Shown here in pieces: positions 5,635-9,427 of a stretch of DNA of 9,427 bases. How positions within the stretch are numbered: position 1 is the first letter of the stretch; the number at the start of each line of letters is the position of its first letter. The translations under genes and the position numbers were made by a program. The notes beneath the pieces were generated by a model. That model searched no databases. It was given only the letters and a program-made list of their open reading frames with translations, and had not been told where the DNA came from. Source of the DNA: an uncultured Microcoleaceae cyanobacterium (GTDB taxonomy: Bacteria; Cyanobacteriota; Cyanobacteriia; Cyanobacteriales; Microcoleaceae); NCBI GenBank assembly GCA_938083405.1, contig CALKCV010000421.1, positions 1-9,427 on the forward strand. Reading direction: 5' to 3'.

Positions 5635-5724
5635 GTTAGTTGGTAGAACAGGTGTCTGGCCTGTTATCCGTTAATTGGAACGTTAGTAGAATAGTTGTCT
5701 TGCCTGTTATCCGTTAATTGGAAC
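5635..5724. repeat. Tandem pair of dispersed AACAGG hairpin repeats
   Basis: Two adjacent units, 5635-5681 and 5682-5724, both start GTTAGT and both end GCCTGTTATCCG followed by TTAATTGGAAC. Unit 1 keeps the hairpin AACAGG/CCTGTT (5647-5652, 5660-5665). In unit 2 the left arm has decayed to AATAGT, so the stem is lost. The text TTGGTAGAACAGG...GGCCTGTTATCCG also occurs at 2993-3025, showing a dispersed family. Confidence 0.7.
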
Positions 5725-5804
5725 GTTGGAACGTTGGCAGAAAAAATTTATTTACACTCGCGCTGCGCGCTCCGGCTGTAATTCGTCGATAATTGCTATA
5801 ACTA

Positions 5805-5900
5805 ATACCAAAACAATGTAAAGCTGCACAAGATAGATGCCAGCAAGCGCGCTCCAGCACTAAAGTCATCCTATTATGCAACTTCATATTGTTTTGGTAT
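5805..5900. mobile_element. MITE-like element, 96 bp, no coding capacity
   Basis: The ends are ATACCAAAACAAT (5805-5817) and ATTGTTTTGGTAT (5888-5900), exact inverse copies. The match continues inward with 3 mismatches to a 24-nt arm (5805-5828 against 5877-5900). The 48-nt core is unrelated. A TA dinucleotide next to each CCAAAAC end would suit insertion at TA by an IS630/Tc1-type transposase, which is an inference. The likely mobiliser is not in the window. Confidence 0.55.
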
Positions 5901-5913
5901 GAGGTGGAAAGCC

Positions 5914-5929
5914 TCTCCTTTAAAGGAGA
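5914..5929. repeat. 16-bp perfect palindrome
   Basis: TCTCCTTTAAAGGAGA is fully self-complementary. It lies 13 nt beyond the MITE-like element and 92 nt downstream of the minus-strand phosphatase stop, and may be part of the same repeat block or a weak terminator. Confidence 0.4.
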
Positions 5930-5957
5930 AAGAAGAATTTTATTTTTAGCTAAATCG

Positions 5958-5974
5958 CCTTCTTAAAAAGAAGG
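5958..5974 (-). terminator. Hairpin downstream of the phosphatase gene, possible terminator
   Basis: Arms CCTTCTT (5958-5964) and AAGAAGG (5968-5974) with a 3-nt loop form a compact 7-bp stem, 47 nt after the minus-strand phosphatase stop. On the minus strand it is followed by CGATTTAGC and then an A-rich stretch, without an immediate T run, so termination is only possible. Confidence 0.35.
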
Positions 5975-5988
5975 GGTAATTGTTCGTA

Positions 5989-6023
5989 GTTAATGGTTAA
6001 TTGTTAATGGTTAATGGTTAATT
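5989..6023. repeat. Heptameric tandem repeat overlapping the phosphatase stop codon
   Basis: Five exact-period 7-mers, GTTAATG, GTTAATT, GTTAATG, GTTAATG, GTTAATT, cover 5989-6023. The last unit runs into the minus-strand TAA stop of the phosphatase (6022-6024). Like the array at 225-252 it is STRR-like and sits at the 3' end of a minus-strand gene. Confidence 0.75.
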
Positions 6024-7146
6024 AAAAACCTACTTTTAATAAAGAAAAGTCATCGTCAAAAACTTCCCCGGAGTTTAACTCTTTAACAAAATTCAAAATC
6101 TCGTCTAAACCTTCAGTTGCCGCTTTATCGCATAACAGATCGATAAAAGGATCCATGCCCCAAACGGTACCATCTGGTTGAAGAATTTCGTAAACGCCGT
6201 CGCTAAAAATATAAAGAAAGCTCAAATCTCGAACGGGACAAGACTCGTCTAGATACATTGCATCTGGGAACATTCCCACTGGCAATCCTGGGGTTTTGAG
6301 TTTTTTAATATCAGGAGAACTGCTATTTCCAGATATTAAAATAGCTGGTGGATGACCGGCGCTGGCATAAATAATTTCGTTCTGGGAGCGATTATAAACG
6401 CCGTACCAAATAGTAAAATATTTATCATTTTGGTAGCTCATTTGAAAGGTAGCATTTAAAGCGCGAAGGACATCGCTAGGTTGGTGGTAATTAATATTAG
6501 GAAGAGCCCGAGAACGGAGCAAGTTGAGGACCGAAACAGAGGGTAGTGCGGCCTTCAAACCATGTCCTGCCACATCAAGTAAATACATGGCCAAGTTATT
6601 TTCGTCCAGCCAAAAATAATCGAAAGAGTCCCCGCCCAACTGGCGAGAAGGTATGAATTTGGCTTCAATTCGTACCGGTTCGCTCAAAGGTTCTGGGAGG
6701 AGCGATCGCACATAATCAGCAGCTTCGGCTAACTCTGCCTCGATCGAGCGCTTTTGGCGTAGCAAGTCTTGATTGAGTTCGTGCAAGCGCAGACCCGATC
6801 GAACTCTGGCCTTTAATTCGTTAACTTCGATAGGTTTAGAGATAAAATCATCTGCTCCGGCATCGAGACCTTTGACTCGATCGGCCACGGACTTCCTGGA
6901 GGTCAAAAGAATAAAAAAAGTAGTCGATAGCTCCGCTTCTGCTTTTAATTGACTGCAGACCTGGATGCCTGTAAGCTTAGGCATGATCCAATCGCAAATA
7001 ATCAGAGCTGGATTTAATTCTTTTGCTTTTTCCACTCCTTCTTGACCGTCCCTGGCAATTGTTACGTCGTAACCTTGTTTGCGGAGCAATCTTTTGAGCA
7101 GTTCCCCAATTGCGGGGTCGTCATCAATAACTAGAATTTTAAACAT
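6022..7146 (-). CDS. Response regulator fused to SpoIIE/PP2C phosphatase (RsbU-like)
   Basis: From the ATG at 7146 this is 374 residues. Residues 1-118 are a receiver domain: IDDD (7-10), phospho-acceptor Asp52 in CDWIMP, Lys104 in SKP. A helical, probably coiled-coil linker (about 119-150) leads to a PP2C-type phosphatase (about 155-374) with metal-binding motifs LGGDSFDYF (170-178), LLDVAGHG (189-196), FSDGVYE (314-320) and DDDFSLL (364-370). Such proteins dephosphorylate STAS antagonists when the receiver is phosphorylated, so the STAS protein at 5074 is the natural substrate; this is inferred. An in-frame GTG at 7164 would add six residues, but the receiver normally starts near MFKILVIDDD. 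The gene runs divergently from kinase copy 1 with a gap of only 46 nt. Its cognate histidine kinase is not in the window. Confidence 0.92.
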   Translation of the reverse strand: MFKILVIDDDPAIGELLKRLLRKQGYDVTIARDGQEGVEKAKELNPALIICDWIMPKLTGIQVCSQLKAEAELSTTFFILLTSRKSVADRVKGLDAGADDFISKPIEVNELKARVRSGLRLHELNQDLLRQKRSIEAELAEAADYVRSLLPEPLSEPVRIEAKFIPSRQLGGDSFDYFWLDENNLAMYLLDVAGHGLKAALPSVSVLNLLRSRALPNINYHQPSDVLRALNATFQMSYQNDKYFTIWYGVYNRSQNEIIYASAGHPPAILISGNSSSPDIKKLKTPGLPVGMFPDAMYLDESCPVRDLSFLYIFSDGVYEILQPDGTVWGMDPFIDLLCDKAATEGLDEILNFVKELNSGEVFDDDFSLLKVGF

Positions 7147-7192
7147 ATCGAGCTGGGATATCACAGTTCAAAGGCGAGGTTTGAGGGAAGGG

Positions 7193-7747
7193 GTGATTTT
7201 TAGAAAAAGTTTTTCGCTGCTTTTGTCAGCCCATAGATATACTGTACAATACGATTACTGCTTGCCCAAACATCGCTTAACTTTTTTGCTGAGAGTGAGT
7301 AAATTAAAAGATTACAACAAATCCCCTGAGCCTCATAAAGCCAAAATTCAACTAAATTCCAGCCTGAGCGCTAACAATCGAGTTTTGTCCTGGTTCGAGG
7401 GGCTTTACGAGGAGCAAATTCCTAAAACGGTTTGGTTGAAGTGCCAGTTGGCTCTCGCGGAAGGTTTTACTAATGCCGTTCGCCACGCTCACGCAGAACT
7501 ACCGCCAGATACGCCTATCGATCTTGAAGTCAGTATTTTTTCTGACTCCATAGAAATTAGAATTTGGGACTTTGGTCCTCCTTTTGATTTAAAAGGGTGG
7601 CTCAAACAGGAGCCACCCGCTGACATATATGCAGGTGGCAGGCGCGGGATCCGGTTGATGGATACTATTGCTGACGATATCAGCTACAACCGCACGAATG
7701 ACGACCGCAATTGTCTGTTGATTATGAAAAATTACGATCCTACCTAA
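7193..7747 (+). CDS. RsbW-like HATPase (serine kinase/anti-sigma), copy 1
   Basis: A HATPase_c_2 protein of the RsbW/SpoIIAB type, 184 residues from the GTG at 7193. Motifs: N-box EGFTNAVRHAH (Glu90, Asn94), G1 box WDFGPPFD (Asp126, Gly128), lid/G2 region AGGRRGIRLM. These proteins phosphorylate a STAS antagonist and hold a target protein. In copy 2 the lid reads AGGGRGLRLM, so this copy has Arg150 at the first Gly of the GxG core, a single A/G change in the codon at 7640-7642; ATP binding may be altered. The start is uncertain: GAGG (7183-7186) supports GTG 7193, TTG 7223 is possible, and GTG 7295 (150 residues) would fit the conserved domain. An ATG at 7079 would overlap the phosphatase. 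Homology with copy 2 begins only near 7240. Confidence 0.85.
   Translation: MIFRKSFSLLLSAHRYTVQYDYCLPKHRLTFLLRVSKLKDYNKSPEPHKAKIQLNSSLSANNRVLSWFEGLYEEQIPKTVWLKCQLALAEGFTNAVRHAHAELPPDTPIDLEVSIFSDSIEIRIWDFGPPFDLKGWLKQEPPADIYAGGRRGIRLMDTIADDISYNRTNDDRNCLLIMKNYDPT
7223..7250 (+). promoter_or_regulatory. Promoter-like sequence inside the 5' end of kinase copy 1
   Basis: TTGTCA (7223-7228, 5/6) and TACAAT (7245-7250, 5/6) are 16 nt apart. If real, transcription would start near 7257 and translation would have to begin downstream, for example at GTG 7295. Copy 2 keeps TACAAT (7872-7877) but has no -35 match. The alternative is plain coding sequence. Confidence 0.3.
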
Positions 7748-7855
7748 TTCAACTCAAGAATAGTTCTCGCCGCAACTTTAACAATTAAATCCTTTTTCGT
7801 CTGTTTTCATTCTTGACTCTTGCTTCGGCGTTAAGCGTTCCCTCCACCGATTTCT

Positions 7856-8377
7856 GTGGCAAAGTTTACTGTACAATACCATTACTACTTGCCCAAACAT
7901 CGCTTAACTTTTTTGCTAAGAGTGAGTAAATTAAAAGATTCCAATCAATCCCTAGAGCCTCGTCAAGCTCGGATTCAAGTAAATACGGGCCTGATCGCTA
8001 ACGATCGAGTTTTGTCCTGGTTCGAGGGGCTTTACGAGGAGCAAATTCCTAAAAGGCTTTGGTTGCAGTGCGAGTTGGCTCTGGCGGAAGGTTTTACTAA
8101 TGCCGTTCGCCACGCTCATCGGGAATTACCCCCAGATAGCCCTATCGATCTTGAAGTCAGTATTTTTTCTGACTCCATAGAAATTAGAATTTGGGACTTT
8201 GGCCCTCCTTTCGATTTAAAAGGCTGGCTCAAAAAACAGCCGGCCCCGAAAACATACGCAGGTGGCGGGCGCGGGCTCCGGTTGATGCGGGCTATTGCTG
8301 ACGATATCAGCTACAACCGCACCAATGACGACCGCAATTGTTTGCTTATTGTTAAAAATTACGACCCCGAATCTTAA
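7856..8377 (+). CDS. RsbW-like HATPase (serine kinase/anti-sigma), copy 2
   Basis: A tandem duplicate of the gene before it, 173 residues from a GTG at 7856, about 80% identical to copy 1 by hand alignment. All ATP-site motifs are intact: N-box EGFTNAVRHAH (Glu78, Asn82), G1 box WDFGPPFD (Asp114, Gly116), lid/G2 AGGGRGLRLM (135-144). Changes from copy 1 cluster in the N-terminal 25-50 region, near the lid (130-147) and around 67-73, while the ATP-binding core is almost unchanged. No ribosome-binding site supports the GTG; GTG 7922 is an alternative that removes 22 residues of unusual Tyr-rich leader. The gap to copy 1 is 108 nt without a good promoter, so the two may be co-transcribed. The perfect hairpin at 8391 probably ends the transcript. 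Confidence 0.9.
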   Translation: MAKFTVQYHYYLPKHRLTFLLRVSKLKDSNQSLEPRQARIQVNTGLIANDRVLSWFEGLYEEQIPKRLWLQCELALAEGFTNAVRHAHRELPPDSPIDLEVSIFSDSIEIRIWDFGPPFDLKGWLKKQPAPKTYAGGGRGLRLMRAIADDISYNRTNDDRNCLLIVKNYDPES

Positions 8378-8390
8378 GCAAGATGGTGGG

Positions 8391-8436
8391 ATGGGGAGAT
8401 TGGATTTTGGAACTATCCAAAATCCAATCTCCCCAT
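8391..8436. terminator. Perfect 21-bp hairpin between convergent genes
   Basis: Arms 8391-8411 and 8416-8436 are exact inverse copies with a 4-nt loop (ACTA). It lies 13 nt after the stop of kinase copy 2 and 8 nt from the end of the convergent DUF1350 gene, the position of a bidirectional terminator. A run of T does not follow on either strand, and the arms consist of GGGGAGATTGG and ATTTTGG words, so it may be a recruited repeat. Confidence 0.65.
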
Positions 8437-8444
8437 TACACTTC

Positions 8445-9236
8445 TTAAACTGATGCCAGAGGGTTCAACCAACGGAGAACTTCTCGTTTTAATTGATTTA
8501 AGTCCCGATAAGCTCCTTGTTTGAACCACTGGCCTACTGCATCTATGGGGGTGAAAATTTGACCGACGGGCCAGTTAAGGTCTTGACCTACTGGGGTGAG
8601 GTGGTTGCCTTTGAGTTTTAGGGTTGTGACTAAACCGCGAAAGTTCGGGCGTAGCAGATCGCTTAATTCCTGGGTTTGGTCTATGGTGTCGGAGTTGAAT
8701 TCGATTAAGAGATTGCGCTTAATTTTATAGCTTTGGGTTACGAGGCGGTTGGTTTCTTGCGGGTTGGGAGTAAACTCGACGTTTACCATGGGAGATATTT
8801 GGCTCAGGCCGGGGACGGCTTCGCGGGCGGTAAAGTTATTGAAGGATATTAGTATGTTGCCTGCCCTCTCTACGCTGAAGACGCTGCCAATTAGTAGATG
8901 CAGCTTACAACCCATGCTGTGGCCGAGGCCATATACGGGCAGGTATTCTTTGAGGGATTTTGTGGCCTGTAGGCGATGGTGACAGTTTTCAAAGGAGTTG
9001 AGGACTTGCCCGGCGATCGCTAAATGATCGAAGGTATTCACGAATGGAGTGGCTATTATTGCATAGCCTGCGTCGGCTAGCTTTTCTAATAACCACCGAT
9101 AACTAACGTTGGGTGCCGTTGCTAAAAATGCACCCCCTAAGAAATGTAGGATAGCTTGGGGTTTGTTGGGTATTAATACCCAGCTATTGCCTATTTGTTG
9201 CCACTCTAGAGCTCTTTTTGATGGTAGATTTGGCAT
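8445..9236 (-). CDS. DUF1350-family alpha/beta hydrolase
   Basis: A 263-residue protein from the ATG at 9236, of the DUF1350 group, which is found mainly in cyanobacteria and chloroplast lineages and has no established substrate that I know of. It has an alpha/beta-hydrolase layout: HFLGGAFLATAPNVSYR (31-47) forms the first strand and a likely oxyanion loop, GLGHSMGCKLH (103-113) is the nucleophile elbow with Ser107, FNSDTIDQT (180-188) supplies a candidate acid, and KGNHLTP (209-215) supplies the candidate His212. No signal peptide is seen. A TTG at 9251 would extend it by five residues, but the ATG is preferred; no clear ribosome-binding site precedes it. It converges on kinase copy 2 and diverges from the right-edge gene, and nothing ties it to the partner-switching genes. 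Confidence 0.87.
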   Translation of the reverse strand: MPNLPSKRALEWQQIGNSWVLIPNKPQAILHFLGGAFLATAPNVSYRWLLEKLADAGYAIIATPFVNTFDHLAIAGQVLNSFENCHHRLQATKSLKEYLPVYGLGHSMGCKLHLLIGSVFSVERAGNILISFNNFTAREAVPGLSQISPMVNVEFTPNPQETNRLVTQSYKIKRNLLIEFNSDTIDQTQELSDLLRPNFRGLVTTLKLKGNHLTPVGQDLNWPVGQIFTPIDAVGQWFKQGAYRDLNQLKREVLRWLNPLASV

Positions 9237-9257
9237 TTTTTTCGATCGCAACTACTA

Positions 9258-9286
9258 TTGACTTTTGGATTATTTTATGATATAGG
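9258..9286 (+). promoter_or_regulatory. Predicted promoter for the right-edge gene
   Basis: TTGACT (9258-9263) and TATAGG (9281-9286) are 17 nt apart, the same hexamers and spacing as the sppA promoter. The overlapping 15-mer TATGATATAGGAAAG (9276-9290) also occurs at the srx promoter. It would give a leader of about 100 nt before the ATG at 9393. Confidence 0.5.
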
Positions 9287-9392
9287 AAAGTTTTCTACTT
9301 CTGTCAGGGAAAAAGAATTGGGCGTACCCCATATTTCTAAAAATACTGGAGACAGGAACGATCGCTCGACCGCAATAACTAAAGGATTTAGT

Positions 9393-9427
9393 ATGTACCC
9401 AAATATGTTAAGATTAAAGGCTAAAGT
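9393..9427 (+). CDS. Possible start of a gene cut by the window edge
   Basis: ATG at 9393 follows AAAGGA (9381-9386) with a 6-nt spacing, a good ribosome-binding site, and lies about 100 nt behind a plausible promoter. Eleven codons are visible, MYPNMLRLKAK, with no stop before the edge. A second in-frame ATG is at 9405. Too little is present to name a family. Confidence 0.4.
   Translation, partial: MYPNMLRLKAK

Noticed and set aside
7147..7164. GTG at 7164 as the start of the phosphatase
   Set aside because: Receiver domains usually begin just before the IDDD strand, which fits the ATG at 7146; the GTG lacks a ribosome-binding site.
7079..7192. ATG at 7079 as the start of kinase copy 1
   Set aside because: It would place 68 nt of the gene antisense to the receiver domain and add a Ser-rich leader with no counterpart in copy 2.

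Overview
The window looks like chromosomal DNA of a cyanobacterium, most likely a filamentous, repeat-rich one. This rests on eight copies of the cyanobacterial palindrome GCGATCGC (HIP1; at 611, 1498, 1566, 2668, 3234, 4764, 6702 and 9013), heptameric short tandem repeats, the dispersed hairpin with arms GTTGGGT/ACCCAAC, and gene types common in cyanobacteria (short cytosolic SppA-like protease, AroH-type chorismate mutase, sulfiredoxin, DUF1350 hydrolase). I cannot name the species.

Layout. 1-306: intergenic repeats with a possible C-terminal gene fragment at the left edge. 307-1377 (-): EamA/DMT permease. 1626-2444 (+): soluble SppA-type protease behind a good promoter. 2485-2880 (+): AroH chorismate mutase, 40 nt after sppA. 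2881-3423: a 543-nt gap holding a 191-bp element bounded by inverted repeats, with a cloverleaf-like set of nested inverted repeats, then a terminator-like hairpin and the srx promoter. 3424-4919 (+): sulfiredoxin, a Dps ferritin and an HTH protein with a GrpE-like C-terminus, closely spaced and perhaps one stress operon. 5074-5400 (+): STAS anti-sigma-factor antagonist with its own promoter. 5401-6021: a 621-nt repeat field (tandem hairpin units, a MITE-like element, palindromes, a heptamer array). 6022-7146 (-): response regulator fused to a SpoIIE/PP2C phosphatase. 7193-7747 and 7856-8377 (+): two tandem, about 80% identical RsbW-like HATPase proteins. 8391-8436: perfect 21-bp hairpin. 8445-9236 (-): DUF1350 alpha/beta hydrolase. 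9237-9427: promoter and possible first codons of another gene.

How the genes fit together. The STAS protein, the receiver-PP2C phosphatase and the two HATPase proteins supply the three parts of a partner-switching system: antagonist, phosphatase and kinase/anti-sigma. No sigma factor is encoded in the window. The kinase is duplicated, and one copy has an Arg in place of a nucleotide-binding glycine, so the copies may differ in activity or partner. The srx-dps-HTH/GrpE group suggests a peroxide/iron/proteostasis stress block. sppA-aroH is probably a simple co-transcribed pair.

The points most worth a second look are the split partner-switching module with its unequal kinases, the HTH-GrpE-like fusion, the apparent relocation of the active-site acid in AroH, and the structured repeat family in the two long gaps. 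All identities and promoter matches were judged by eye.
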